64,000 nucleotides of DNA from Gracilibacillus timonensis (GTDB taxonomy: Bacteria; Bacillota; Bacilli; Bacillales; Amphibacillaceae). The notes beneath the pieces were generated by a model. It was not told the origin of the DNA. It ran no database searches and saw only the letters and a program-made list of their open reading frames with translations. Location: positions 1,550,001 through 1,614,000 of the forward strand of contig NZ_FLKH01000012.1 of NCBI RefSeq assembly GCF_900086715.1, written 5' to 3'. Below, piece after piece: positions 20,431 through 28,754 of this stretch. Each line of letters opens with the position of its first letter. Position 1 is the first letter of the stretch. Position numbers and translations under genes: made by a program.

Positions 20431-20580
20431 GTGACAAGCAAGTCTTTGCTCACATTATTTCCTGCTAGCACTGGCAAACCATCACCTTGACGACATAGAA
20501 TAGATGGGTCTGCTACTTTACATCACCCAACTGATCGGTATCGCGATTCGTTCCAGATCAACATCATTTCAAATCTTATT
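20427..20580. repeat. Fused fragments of the MITE and of the ~100-bp repeat
   Basis: ATGTGACAAGCAAGTCTTTG and TTATTTCCTGCTA (20429-20466) match the interior of the MITE-like elements at 29661, 37702 and 50005. They are followed at 20483-20580 by a copy of the ~100-bp repeat (ACTTTACATCACCC, ATCGGTATCGCGATTCGTTCC). They mark the point where the decayed gene loses its 5' end. Confidence 0.6.
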
Positions 20581-20794
20581 ATAACAAGGATTATTTACTT
20601 TCTTTGCTTATACTTTCCCATCATATTAAAACAGCCAGGCAACCCAATCCATTCGATGCTTCATTTTCATTAAGTTTTGATCCTTTATTATACCTTCTAA
20701 AAACCTATTTCTAAATTTCTTATTGACATTCCGCTGTTACCTTTATATAATTGTACTTGTCCGTTAAAAATTACATACCTAAACACCAGATTAT

Positions 20795-20868
20795 GCGGGT
20801 GTAGTTTAGTGGTAAAACCCCAGCCTTCCAAGCTGATGTCGAGGGTTCGATTCCCTTCACCCGCTCCA
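20795..20868 (+). tRNA. tRNA-Gly(TCC)
   Basis: The 74-nt sequence folds as a cloverleaf: acceptor stem GCGGGTG / CACCCGC, T arm GAGGGTTCGATTCCCTT, anticodon loop CTTCCAA with anticodon TCC, discriminator T and encoded CCA end. It is followed after one base by tRNA-Arg. Confidence 0.97.
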
Positions 20869-20869
20869 T

Positions 20870-20943
20870 GTCCCAGTAGCTCAGCAGGATAGAGCAACAG
20901 CCTTCTAAGCTGTGGGTCGCAGGTTCGAATCCTGCCTGGGACG
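20870..20943 (+). tRNA. tRNA-Arg(TCT)
   Basis: The 74-nt cloverleaf has acceptor stem GTCCCAG / CTGGGAC, D arm with AGCTCAGCAGGATAGAGC, anticodon loop CTTCTAA (anticodon TCT, reading AGA/AGG), T arm GCAGGTTCGAATCCTGC and discriminator G. CCA is not encoded. It is cotranscribed with the preceding tRNA-Gly and followed by a terminator. Confidence 0.97.
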
Positions 20944-20952
20944 TAAAGAGAA

Positions 20953-20985
20953 CCCTTGTCAAAATGCTGACAAGGGATTTTTTAT
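20953..20985 (+). terminator. tRNA operon terminator
   Basis: CCCTTGTC pairs with GACAAGGG across an 8-nt loop and is followed by ATTTTTTAT, ten bases after tRNA-Arg. Confidence 0.92.
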
Positions 20986-21021
20986 GGTATAATATATCCT
21001 ATTTTTATTGAAAAGATTACA

Positions 21022-21249
21022 TTATTTTAAACCCTGTTTTCTTAAATATGCGTCATTTTCTTTAGCTTGTTTGCTAACAGGATTGTCCTTCCACCATGCC
21101 CAGATACCTGCTGCGATGGTCGCTATACTGGACACCCCTTCATAAATCATTTCTTCACTGAATGGAAGAGGGTTAACACCAAATGCCACTAAAGCTTGAT
21201 TAAGCAACACAAAGACTAATACAATTAACCTAATAATGGCTACTTTCAT
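21022..21249 (-). CDS. Orphan phage-type holin, SPP1/XhlB family
   Basis: The 75-residue product has two membrane segments (about 5-25 and 40-58), a charged C-terminal tail (WWKDNPVSKQAKENDAYLRKQG) and the conserved LLNQALVAFGVNPLPFSEE turn of the SPP1/XhlB holins. Such proteins form lesions in the membrane that let a phage or bacteriocin endolysin reach the cell wall. No endolysin, capsid or tail gene is nearby, so it is a lone relic or a domesticated gene. ATG at 21249 follows GGTGGTG. It lies next to two tRNA genes, a frequent prophage attachment site. Confidence 0.82.
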   Translation of the reverse strand: MKVAIIRLIVLVFVLLNQALVAFGVNPLPFSEEMIYEGVSSIATIAAGIWAWWKDNPVSKQAKENDAYLRKQGLK

Positions 21250-21279
21250 CAAATCACCACCTCTTCCTATATATATATG

Positions 21280-21312
21280 AAAAAAGCAGCTTGCCCGATT
21301 GGACTAGCTGCT
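21280..21312 (-). terminator. Terminator of the rph-ysnA-ysnB operon
   Basis: On the minus strand AGCAGCT pairs with AGCTGCT around a 15-nt loop, followed by TTTTTTC. It lies between ysnB and the holin gene. Confidence 0.85.
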
Positions 21313-21359
21313 TATGTAACATGTTCTATTTTTTAGTGAAACCTTCTACAAGAAATAAA

Positions 21360-21881
21360 TTAGCTTAAAGAAGTCTGATAAGCTAAACTTGAAATTTCTT
21401 TTCCATCTTTGGTATAAAAATGGACTTGCACATTTTCCAGATTATCATCGGACTCCAAAATGGCATAAGAACCGGGATGTGCACTGCGAGGCTGCTTGAT
21501 ACTGCCCGGGTTAATGAATAATTGATTCTCTATCTTTTCCGCCCCAGCAACATGGGAATGACCAAAGCAAACAACATTAGCACCAACTTCCTCCGCCCGA
21601 TAAGCAACTGTCATTAGTGTCGCTTTAATGTTGTATAAATGACCATGCGTCACAAAGAAATGCAGCTTGCCAACCTTAACCTCAATATCCTCTGGCAAAT
21701 TGCTGTCCAAATCCATATTTCCTTGAACGGATTCAAAACCTGCCAATTCATCACTACTACGCATTAATTCAGAATCTCCGCAATGGATCATAGCGTCTAC
21801 CTCTGATCGGTGACGTTCTTGAATATGAACCAGTTCATCTGTCCAGCCATGACTATCACTGATGATTAATACTTTTGGCAT
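21360..21881 (-). CDS. ysnB: YsnB/MJ0936-type metallophosphoesterase
   Basis: A 173-residue calcineurin-like phosphodiesterase of the YfcE/MJ0936 family. The metal ligands are visible as SDSHGW (D and H near residues 8-10), HCGDSE (about 37), GNMD (about 58), THGH (about 81) and GHSHVAG (about 105-111). The natural substrate is not known; relatives hydrolyse model phosphodiesters. ATG at 21881 follows AAAGGAG, making MPKVLIISDSHG; a GTG three codons upstream is less likely. It is third in the rph-rdgB-ysnB operon, as in B. subtilis. Confidence 0.92.
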   Translation of the reverse strand: MPKVLIISDSHGWTDELVHIQERHRSEVDAMIHCGDSELMRSSDELAGFESVQGNMDLDSNLPEDIEVKVGKLHFFVTHGHLYNIKATLMTVAYRAEEVGANVVCFGHSHVAGAEKIENQLFINPGSIKQPRSAHPGSYAILESDDNLENVQVHFYTKDGKEISSLAYQTSLS

Positions 21882-21894
21882 ATATTCCACTCCT

Positions 21895-22488
21895 TTACAA
21901 CTGTTTTACCCAATTTTTCAGTTGATCTAACGCTTTTCTGCGATGGCTGATTTCATTTTTTTGTTCAGGAGTCAATTCTGCCATGGTTTGTGAAAGACCT
22001 TCAGGGACAAAGATAGGATCATAACCGAATCCATTCTCTCCTGCTGGCTGATTTGCGATCGTCCCTTCACATTCTCCACGCTTAAAAATCGTTCTCTGCC
22101 CTGGCTGTGCTACAGCTAATACACAAACAAAACGCGCACTTCGTTTTTGTTCAGGAATATCTTGCAAATTATGTAATACCTTTTCAACATTTGCTTGATC
22201 ATCTTTGTTGAGGCCGGCATATCTGGCGGAATAAACGCCTGGCTCGCCATTTAAGGCATCTATTTCGATACCTGAATCATCTGCAATAACTGGCGTTTGT
22301 AATCTTTCACAAATAGCCTCTGCCTTCAATGCTGCATTCTCTTCAAAGGTTTCACCAGTCTCTGCAATATCTTCTACCGATTCTGTCAGATCCAGTAGAG
22401 AAGATACTTGGATCCCAAACGGCTCAAACAATCCCTTGAAATCCTTCATCTTTCCTTGGTTTTTGGTTGCAATAATTAATTCCTGCAT
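21895..22488 (-). CDS. rdgB: Non-canonical purine NTP pyrophosphatase (dITP/XTP)
   Basis: This housecleaning enzyme hydrolyses dITP, ITP and XTP to monophosphates, preventing mutagenic incorporation. The 197-residue product begins MQELIIATKNQGKMKDFKGL with the phosphate-binding TKNxGK motif. It carries ADDSGIEIDALNGEPGVYSARYAG (about 68-92) with the metal-binding aspartates, and FGYDPIFVPEGLSQTMAELTPEQKNEISHRRKA near the C-terminus, all diagnostic of the RdgB/HAM1 family. It lies four bases after rph and upstream of ysnB. Confidence 0.96.
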   Translation of the reverse strand: MQELIIATKNQGKMKDFKGLFEPFGIQVSSLLDLTESVEDIAETGETFEENAALKAEAICERLQTPVIADDSGIEIDALNGEPGVYSARYAGLNKDDQANVEKVLHNLQDIPEQKRSARFVCVLAVAQPGQRTIFKRGECEGTIANQPAGENGFGYDPIFVPEGLSQTMAELTPEQKNEISHRRKALDQLKNWVKQL

Positions 22489-22492
22489 CTAA

Positions 22493-23242
22493 TTACTCCT
22501 TAACTTCCGGCATATATTCTAGGTACCTTTGCAATGCGTCTTGCTGTAGGAGAAAAATTTCCCTCATTCCTTTTTCGGCAAGTCCGAGCATTGCAGTTAA
22601 TTGGTGGTTTGTAAAGGTAGCCTCTTCCCCCGTACCTTGAAGTTCAACGAATTCTCCTTTTCCGGTCATGACCACATTCATGTCAACATGGGCCTGGGCA
22701 TCTTCGACATACTCCAAATCTAGGATTTCGGTTCCATCAGGTAAAACTCCCACCGATATGGCAGCCAAATAATCGGTGATTGGTAATGTAGTTATTTTTT
22801 TGGCATCCTTTAAGCTTCCTAAGGCTAAAACTACCGCCACAAAGGCACCTGTTATCGAGGCGGTTCTTGTACCCCCATCTGCTTGAATGACGTCACAATC
22901 GACCCAAATGGTCCTCTCACCAATCTTATCTAGATCCACCACTGCCCGTAAAGCCCGTCCGATCAGACGTTGTATCTCCATGGTGCGCCCCGAGACTTTA
23001 CCTTTGGACGATTCACGAATATTTCTTGTCTCCGTTGCCCTTGGTAACATAGCATATTCTGCTGTAATCCAGCCTTTTCCTGAGCCACGCATAAATGGTG
23101 GTACCCTGTCTTCTATACTTGCGTTACAAATAACCTTTGTGTCACCTACCGTGATTAAGACAGATCCCTCTGCATGTTTAGTAAAATTAGTGTCAATTTT
23201 GATGGATCTTAATTGATCTACTTCTCTTCCCGTTTCTCGCAT
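22493..23242 (-). CDS. rph: Ribonuclease PH
   Basis: This phosphorolytic 3'-exoribonuclease trims tRNA precursors. The product of 249 residues includes [41 protein letters not shown] with the conserved tRNA-contact arginines, [38 protein letters not shown] (about 118-136) and [25 protein letters not shown]. Two in-frame ATGs lie at 23248 and 23242; the second has eight bases from AAGGAGG and is preferred. It heads the rph-rdgB-ysnB operon. Confidence 0.97.
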   Translation of the reverse strand: MRETGREVDQLRSIKIDTNFTKHAEGSVLITVGDTKVICNASIEDRVPPFMRGSGKGWITAEYAMLPRATETRNIRESSKGKVSGRTMEIQRLIGRALRAVVDLDKIGERTIWVDCDVIQADGGTRTASITGAFVAVVLALGSLKDAKKITTLPITDYLAAISVGVLPDGTEILDLEYVEDAQAHVDMNVVMTGKGEFVELQGTGEEATFTNHQLTAMLGLAEKGMREIFLLQQDALQRYLEYMPEVKE

Positions 23243-23337
23243 GTTCATTTCCTCCTTACATCCTTTTTTATCTTAACATATTTTCCGTATCAGTTGGGTA
23301 TTTCATGCATATTCCGCAAACAAATCACTGGATAACC

Positions 23338-23375
23338 TAAAAAAAGAAAGAGATGACACGATATCATCTCTTTTG
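23338..23375 (-). terminator. gerM terminator
   Basis: On the minus strand AAAAGAGATGAT pairs with ATCATCTCTTT (with a short loop) and runs into CTTTTTTT. It lies just after the gerM stop. Confidence 0.88.
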
Positions 23376-23381
23376 ATAGTT

Positions 23382-24530
23382 TTAAATACTTTTAGCAGGT
23401 GTTACCATTTCTCTTGTTACTGGTTCTGTATAGGGTTGTCCCTCTTCATTTATAACCTCTTGATGGTCTTCTACCGACACTTGCACAGCTTGTACTCCTT
23501 CTTGTTCGGTTAATGTGAGAACAATCGACTGGAGTACTTCATCAGCAATGACACCTTTTTCGCTATTCGAGAGGATATTCTCATTAAAGGTTAACGATAA
23601 GGTACCATCATCCAAGGTAGGAGCTGCTGTTAACTCAGACCCGTGATTAATATAATTCTCTAAAGGTAAGTCAAAGGCAGGACCTTCCATTAGGGCTTGT
23701 ACAATCGATTGTTCCGTCTGATCTTGATCCATTTCAATATGCTGGGTAACTGGAACAAAGTAAACCATTTCATCGCCCTGCATTGGAAAGTAAAGCGTAG
23801 CAGCTTCACTTTCCATTAAATCGATACCAGTTGCTTGATGGACATTAATCCCTTCATCTCTTGAGTAACCTTGGGTTAACGGTGTTCCATTCACTGGCAT
23901 TGTTTGCTGTTCTTCTCCATTGATCCAAAGCTTCACGCGATCTACATTTTTGAATTCCGTTAAGGTGTGCGTCATGGATTCAATAATTTTATCTTCGTCT
24001 TCTGCTTGATAATTAGCAAACTCTTCGGAAACATTAACCACCATTGTACCATCTTCTTCTAGGTTCAAATCAATAATCTCGGTCCCAGCTGGTAAAACGG
24101 CTTGAAAACCACTAGGTAGCATAGCCGTTACCGGACCATCTTGTACTAGGTATTGTAATACCTGTTTGGCTACCTCTTTGGAAGCTGGTGCAGGTAACTC
24201 CATCTCTTGTGGTACCACCAGACCATTTTGATCCATTAAATAGAGAACATGGGATAACGTTCCGCTTGCCTCTTCCCCCTCTGTTTCATCATCTGCCTCC
24301 GCGTCTGTTTCTTCTTCTGTTCCTTCTTCTGCGCCTTCACTTTCGTCCAAATCTTCACCTGCTTCATCCGTTTCTCCTACATTTTCAATATCATCCGTTA
24401 CTTTTGCATCTTCAGGAGGTGCATCTATTTGATCTAGTGTTTGTTCCCCTTCAAATACATTACATCCAGCAAGCAATACGATACTTAATAATACTAGTCC
24501 TACACTTTTTTTCATCCAATCGACCCTCAT
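23382..24530 (-). CDS. gerM: Spore germination/sporulation lipoprotein GerM
   Basis: In B. subtilis this lipoprotein acts at the septum in engulfment and is needed for efficient germination. The product has a lipoprotein signal with lipobox LLAGC (Cys near residue 23), then QTLDQIDAPPEDAKV. A strongly acidic linker of about 50 residues (rich in EED) is longer than in relatives, followed by two GERMN domains (about 95-215 and 240-370). The frame starts at ATG 24530 with AGGAGG nine bases upstream; the ATG at 24515 is an alternative with GAGGG. Length 382 residues. It is transcribed alone, ending in its own terminator. Confidence 0.93.
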   Translation of the reverse strand: MRVDWMKKSVGLVLLSIVLLAGCNVFEGEQTLDQIDAPPEDAKVTDDIENVGETDEAGEDLDESEGAEEGTEEETDAEADDETEGEEASGTLSHVLYLMDQNGLVVPQEMELPAPASKEVAKQVLQYLVQDGPVTAMLPSGFQAVLPAGTEIIDLNLEEDGTMVVNVSEEFANYQAEDEDKIIESMTHTLTEFKNVDRVKLWINGEEQQTMPVNGTPLTQGYSRDEGINVHQATGIDLMESEAATLYFPMQGDEMVYFVPVTQHIEMDQDQTEQSIVQALMEGPAFDLPLENYINHGSELTAAPTLDDGTLSLTFNENILSNSEKGVIADEVLQSIVLTLTEQEGVQAVQVSVEDHQEVINEEGQPYTEPVTREMVTPAKSI

Positions 24531-24803
24531 ACATCAATACCTCCTCGATGGTTTGTACTATTATGTATACGAGCTTATTACTAAAATAGACCAAGTAATT
24601 AGCAAAAGGAAACAGGAGAAATAAAAAAGTGAAAGACTAGATTGAATCCAGATAAAAATGTGTTCAGTCCTTTACGGATAGCTCAAAGCAGTCATTGAAC
24701 TGCCGATGAGCTCATGTTTAAAATCATTCCAACAACTTTTGTAGCGAAAATTATATATTTAGCTGATTAAGAAAGATTGGAGAACCACGCCCGATCCTTT
24801 ATT

Positions 24804-24890
24804 ACTATATAGGTTGAACTTATAAATGTAACAAAAACGTGTGACAAACAATGATCTCCTGTTAATACCTCGTTTTGATCCATTTACGCA
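24804..24890 (+). mobile_element. MITE-like element, 5' half only
   Basis: ACTATATAGGTTGAACTTAT at 24804 and the following AATGTAACAAAAACGTGTGACA match the start of the complete copy at 29661-29843 with one mismatch in the terminal repeat. The right terminal repeat is missing. The preceding TCCTTTATT is shared with the copy at 50005. Confidence 0.65.
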
Positions 24891-24959
24891 GTATGATGAG
24901 CTATGACTTTACGGAGTGGTGTGTTTGATCATTTTATCTGCGCTATCTCGCCTCGAGAA

Positions 24960-25075
24960 ACGATCAACTTTATTAGATAGCATAGCTGGACTCGTTACGT
25001 TACATCATCCAATGTATTGGTATCTGATTCGTTCCAGGTCTACATTATTCCAAGGATTATATACTTTTCTACCTT
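24960..25075 (+). repeat. Dispersed ~100-bp intergenic repeat, copy 3
   Basis: Matches copy 1 (816-920) and copy 5 (51865-51985) through ATCAACTTTATTA, GTTACATCATCC and ATTCGTTCCAGGTC. The preceding TTTGATCATTTTATCTG also occurs near 277-295 beside the palindrome. Confidence 0.65.
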
Positions 25076-25133
25076 ACAAAAAAGAGCATAAGATTTACTT
25101 ATACTCTTTAGCAAGCTTTGATAACATTTGTCA

Positions 25134-25955
25134 TCACATGTTTTTCACCGTATTCAATTCGATCTGATCAACGGCTTCTATTCTTTTATTTAACCATCTG
25201 GAGGCTATATTTTCAAACACTTGCACATCACCAGTCGTATAAAAATGGTGCCGGGACGGGGCACTTCCTTGGTAAAGTTTTTTCTGATAACCCAGAATCG
25301 TACTGACTTCCCTAGCTGTTTCTTCGCCTGAAGAAATCACCATCACCATCGGACCCATTACTTCCTGAATGAGTTCTCTAATCATCGGGTAATGTGTGCA
25401 ACCTAAGATCAAGGTATCCATGTTCACATGTCGCTTAAGTGGCTGGAGGCTTTCATAAACCACTTGATATGCCTTTTCTCCTTGCACCAATCCCTGTTCT
25501 ACGATAGAGACAAACTGAGGGCATGCCAGATCAAACACATCAATCTCTGTATTGATATGCTGCAGGGCATTCACATACGCCTTACTACTTATCGTCCCCT
25601 CTGTCCCAATGACGCCAATCTCCCCTGTCCTACTGTGGGTAATCGCCGCTCTGGCACCAGGCTGGATCACACCAACAACCGGTATAGTCAATTGCTCACG
25701 TAGCTGCTCTAAGGTAAATGCCGTTGCTGTATTACATGCAACCACCAGCATTTTGATATCTCTTGCTAATAAAAACTGGACCATTTCCCACGTATATTGA
25801 ACCACTTCTTCTCTAGGTCGAGGTCCATAGGGACAGCGTTTCGTATCCCCTACATAAATGATCGATTCCTTCGGTAATTGACGAACTAGTTCACTAGCCA
25901 CCGTCAAACCTCCCACACCGGAATCAATCACACCAATTGGTTGTTTCACGTTCAT
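25134..25955 (-). CDS. racE: Glutamate racemase
   Basis: This cofactor-independent racemase supplies D-glutamate for peptidoglycan. The 273-residue product starts MNVKQPIGVIDSGVGGLTVA. It shows the paired catalytic cysteines in VVACNTATA (about 74) and LGCTHYPMI (about 185), the YVGDTKRCPYGPR substrate loop and the conserved GTEGTISSKAYV. It lies directly downstream of the MarR-type ysmB gene, as in B. subtilis, separated by seven bases. Confidence 0.96.
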   Translation of the reverse strand: MNVKQPIGVIDSGVGGLTVASELVRQLPKESIIYVGDTKRCPYGPRPREEVVQYTWEMVQFLLARDIKMLVVACNTATAFTLEQLREQLTIPVVGVIQPGARAAITHSRTGEIGVIGTEGTISSKAYVNALQHINTEIDVFDLACPQFVSIVEQGLVQGEKAYQVVYESLQPLKRHVNMDTLILGCTHYPMIRELIQEVMGPMVMVISSGEETAREVSTILGYQKKLYQGSAPSRHHFYTTGDVQVFENIASRWLNKRIEAVDQIELNTVKNM

Positions 25956-25962
25956 CGCCTCT

Positions 25963-26418
25963 TTACACTTTTACATTTTTGTTTTGCTGCTTCATTTCTT
26001 GGTGAAGTAAATGGAGGAGTCTAGATAATTGCTCCATGTCCTCTCCTTTAACATTCGAGAGAACCTCTCCTAAATACTTCTGTCTTTTTTCAATTACTTC
26101 ATTTATAATTTTTCGACCTTTATCTAATAAATGGATGCGGACGACGCGACGATCTTTGGTGTCCTTAACGCGTTTCACAATATCATTCTTCTCCATTCGG
26201 TCCACCAAATCGGTGGTGGTACTGAAAGCCAGATTGATTTTCTTTGATAATTCACCTAACGTTAGATCACCATTCTCAAGAAGATACTGTAAGGCTACAA
26301 ATTGAGGAGTGGTCACAGGATAATTATGTAAAATTTCCCGTCCCTTTTGTTTAATGATACCTGCAATATATCTTAATTCCTTTTCGATATCGGTAATTTG
26401 CTCTATTTCTTTTGTCAA
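25963..26418 (-). CDS. ysmB: MarR-family transcriptional regulator YsmB
   Basis: A winged-helix regulator of about 152 residues: the recognition helix region LTLGELSKKINLAFSTTTDLVDRME (about 50-75) and wing VKDTKDRRVVRIHLLDKGR (about 83-100) are clear. DNA target and ligand are unknown. The open frame begins at ATG 26442, which has no ribosome-binding site. The in-frame TTG at 26418 sits nine bases after AAGGAG and yields a protein starting near EIEQITDIEKELRYIAG, as relatives do. Probably cotranscribed with racE. Confidence 0.9.
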   Translation of the reverse strand: MTKEIEQITDIEKELRYIAGIIKQKGREILHNYPVTTPQFVALQYLLENGDLTLGELSKKINLAFSTTTDLVDRMEKNDIVKRVKDTKDRRVVRIHLLDKGRKIINEVIEKRQKYLGEVLSNVKGEDMEQLSRLLHLLHQEMKQQNKNVKV

Positions 26419-26578
26419 ATCCCAGCTCTCCTTCACACACATACTAACTATACTATAACATTTTTTGTTACATATGGCTAAAGGGTTTATCTGTTAAAAG
26501 GTTTTGCATTTTTTTCCGAGAATAAAAATGCACACAAGGCACAAACTTGTTGTAATGGAATGGAATGGAGGTGGATCA

Positions 26579-27370
26579 ATGTTTACGCAATCAAATCCTG
26601 CTATATATTATGAGAAGACAGGTCATGGTGTCCCTATCCTGTTTATTCCCCCACCAGCAATGGGGCATCTTACATTTCGCTATCAAACATTATTACGCCA
26701 ATACTTTACCATACTTACCTTCGATCCTCGTGGTGATGGAAACAGTAGAGTGAGCGGAAAAGATATCACCCTAGATAATTGCCTAAGTGACATCGAACGC
26801 CTCCTAAAGGAAAATAAAATAGAAAAAGCCGTTATTTGCGGTTATTCCAATGGTGGATTACTTGCTCAACAGTTTGTCTTACACTATCCTGAACAAGCAA
26901 TCGGCTTGATATTAATCGATTCTTTTTTTCATCCAACGAACCTATTGTTACGACTGGAATACTTGCTCGGCATCACCATTGCAACGTACCGAGCGATTCC
27001 TCTACTGGCAAAAGGACTTGCCCTAAGCCATTTTCCAATAGACAAAGAAGCAGCAGAGATGGAGCGGGCTGTAAAAAAAACAAATACTGCTTTATTAAAA
27101 CAGCACTATCGACTGGGCTTCACATCCAATTTAACGAAACACTTGCAGAAAGTAAAGGTGCCATTACTATTGATTTACGGCGCCCATGATTACTATGTAC
27201 AACATGCACAATATGGTTTTCGTAAACATATAGAGGATGTTGACGTCGCCTATGTCCATCTCGCTGCCCATCAGGTGCCAACTAGACATTATCGGGAATG
27301 TAATGCGATTATTTATGATTGGATGAAGCGCAAGATATTATGTAATGGGGATGACAGCAACCATCTGTAA
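26579..27370 (+). CDS. Alpha/beta-hydrolase fold protein
   Basis: A 263-residue soluble hydrolase. The nucleophile elbow is GYSNGG (Ser near residue 84), the oxyanion region is FIPPPAMGH (about 22-30), the acid is likely the Asp in YGAHDYYV and the catalytic His is in LAAHQVPTRH near the end. Esterases, haloperoxidases and thioesterases all look like this, so the substrate cannot be named. ATG at 26579 follows GGAGG by seven bases; the frame opens upstream at 26504 without a ribosome-binding site. It diverges from ysmB and could be under its control. Confidence 0.85.
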   Translation: MFTQSNPAIYYEKTGHGVPILFIPPPAMGHLTFRYQTLLRQYFTILTFDPRGDGNSRVSGKDITLDNCLSDIERLLKENKIEKAVICGYSNGGLLAQQFVLHYPEQAIGLILIDSFFHPTNLLLRLEYLLGITIATYRAIPLLAKGLALSHFPIDKEAAEMERAVKKTNTALLKQHYRLGFTSNLTKHLQKVKVPLLLIYGAHDYYVQHAQYGFRKHIEDVDVAYVHLAAHQVPTRHYRECNAIIYDWMKRKILCNGDDSNHL

Positions 27371-27396
27371 GGAATGATTCCTTGCTGATGGTTGTT
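27358..27396 (+). terminator. Terminator of the alpha/beta-hydrolase gene
   Basis: CAACCATC pairs with GATGGTTG and an inner AAGGA / TCCTT extends the stem; a GTTTGG tract follows. The stem overlaps the stop codon. Confidence 0.7.
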
Positions 27397-27499
27397 TGGT
27401 TAACAAGGAAACCCTACTTTTTTATCAGATTTGTAGCCAAGTGATATGTTATACTAAAGTAAGAATGACCAAGAATCTTACATATTGGAGCGTGATAAG

Positions 27500-28033
27500 A
27501 TGACAAATGTGGTAGATGCTTATTTACAAGAACATCAATTAGATCGTCAAACACTTGCAAATGATGTTGGGCTACACACAGATTCCATTGCTGATTTAAC
27601 CGGTAAGGATGTTATTCATTATCCAGTAGAAGTAGTAAGTGCCATTGCCTTGTCAATGGAAGAACAAGTGGGTACCGTGCTTAAAGCGTTACTCCTATTA
27701 GAAAAAAAGACTGCAGTGATAGAAGTGAACAGTGCAGCTGGACTGTTGCAAGCACTAAAGAATAAGGAAGACTTGATTATGATCCAAGGGGAATATGCAA
27801 CAGAAGTACGTGAGTTAATCGATACCAAGCTGTCTGACACAGAATTACTAGGCTCAGAATTAGGTGCTGCAGGTACATTGTCCATCGCTGCTGAAGGCAT
27901 TTACCGGCTTATTCAAACCTTCAGTAAACAAGCAAATGAACAAAAGCAGCTGGAAACACGAATCAGACGGTATAACGGGAAAGAATATAGCTCTCACACT
28001 ATTGTGCTATATTTGCGTGATGTTGACTATTGA
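27500..28033 (+). CDS. Hypothetical protein with N-terminal HTH-like region
   Basis: I do not recognise this 177-residue protein. Residues 1-60 (VDAYLQEHQLDRQTLANDVGLHTDSIADLTG) look like a Cro/C1-type helix-turn-helix start. The middle is hydrophobic and glycine-rich (ELLGSELGAAGTLSIAAEGIYRLI, about 118-141), as though packing one helix against a membrane or partner. The end is basic (ETRIRRYNGKEYS). A start at ATG 27500 is supported by GGAG nine bases before it. A candidate extended -10 box (TGTTATACT) lies near 27450. It stands alone between two terminators or gaps. Confidence 0.7.
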   Translation: MTNVVDAYLQEHQLDRQTLANDVGLHTDSIADLTGKDVIHYPVEVVSAIALSMEEQVGTVLKALLLLEKKTAVIEVNSAAGLLQALKNKEDLIMIQGEYATEVRELIDTKLSDTELLGSELGAAGTLSIAAEGIYRLIQTFSKQANEQKQLETRIRRYNGKEYSSHTIVLYLRDVDY

Positions 28034-28124
28034 CATTTTTATGTTTTCTCTACACAAATGAAAATGATGGAACAATAACTTATAGAAAAAATGAATGAAT
28101 ACGGGGATGAGGAGAGAGCAAACG

Positions 28125-28754
28125 ATGAATATAGCTGTTTTACATGCACATCATTCCAATATCGATTATATGGAGCCACTACTTGCTACCAAGACAACGA
28201 AGCAATTACATTATGTTGATCCAGGGTTGCTTTACATTATTCCCAAACATTCAACCTTGAGGATAAAAAAGTTGGTAGCACAACAGTTAGCACGAATAGC
28301 TGAATCAAACCCCGATCTCATCCTTATCACTTGTACCAATTATGCTTTATACATAGAAGATCCTTCTATTTCAGAAATTCCCATTATAAAGCTGGATGAC
28401 CTTTTCTTTCGAAGCCTACAATCATTTAATAAGGCTTCCTTCTATTTCACTAACCCTCAAACCGTAGCTGGTACAATGAAACGAATGAACGATTATACCA
28501 AAAACAGTATTCCTAAAAATTATCAAACTCATGTAATAGAAGGCATATTCGATTGGATAATGGCGAATGAAAAGGATAAGTATGATCAGGCAATTGTTCA
28601 GTACATCCTAGAAAAACCGCCCGAACACGTAATAGCTTTTCCACAACTATCCATGTCAAATGCAGCGAAAATATTGAGACAAGAAGGATTAGAGGTTCTA
28701 ACACCAATAGATGCTCTCGAAAAATACCTGTATAGTTATAGAAAGCTGCAATAA
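28125..28754 (+). CDS. Aspartate/glutamate racemase-like protein
   Basis: A 209-residue protein with the general layout of Asp/Glu/hydantoin racemases: ILITCTNYALYIED (about 76-89) supplies the first cysteine, and VIAFPQLSMSNAAKIL (about 174-189) occupies the second half-site. There the usual Cys is replaced, so ordinary two-base racemase chemistry is doubtful. An enzyme with altered chemistry or a ligand-binding protein are both possible. ATG at 28125 follows GAGGAGAG; the open frame begins 30 bases earlier without support. Partner genes are not evident. Confidence 0.55.
   Translation: MNIAVLHAHHSNIDYMEPLLATKTTKQLHYVDPGLLYIIPKHSTLRIKKLVAQQLARIAESNPDLILITCTNYALYIEDPSISEIPIIKLDDLFFRSLQSFNKASFYFTNPQTVAGTMKRMNDYTKNSIPKNYQTHVIEGIFDWIMANEKDKYDQAIVQYILEKPPEHVIAFPQLSMSNAAKILRQEGLEVLTPIDALEKYLYSYRKLQ

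Larger units (their letters stand above)
24531..25133. other. Repeat-filled gap between racE and gerM
   Basis: No gene was found in these 600 bp. They contain a left-end repeat fragment near 24662-24725 (CAGTCCTTTACGGATAG, TTGAACTGCCGATGAG) like that at 196-240, the 5' half of a MITE at 24804, and a copy of the ~100-bp repeat at about 24960-25075. Confidence 0.65.

Noticed and set aside
20697-20962. Two minus-strand frames over the tRNA genes
   Set aside because: They are antisense to tRNA-Gly and tRNA-Arg; the apparent protein motifs come from tRNA sequence.
24188-24589. 133-codon plus-strand frame opposite gerM
   Set aside because: It is the reverse shadow of gerM's acidic linker, giving a proline/leucine-rich artefact.
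24650-25110. Insertion sequence carrying a transposase between gerM and racE
   Set aside because: Only non-coding repeat pieces are present; no transposase frame of any length.
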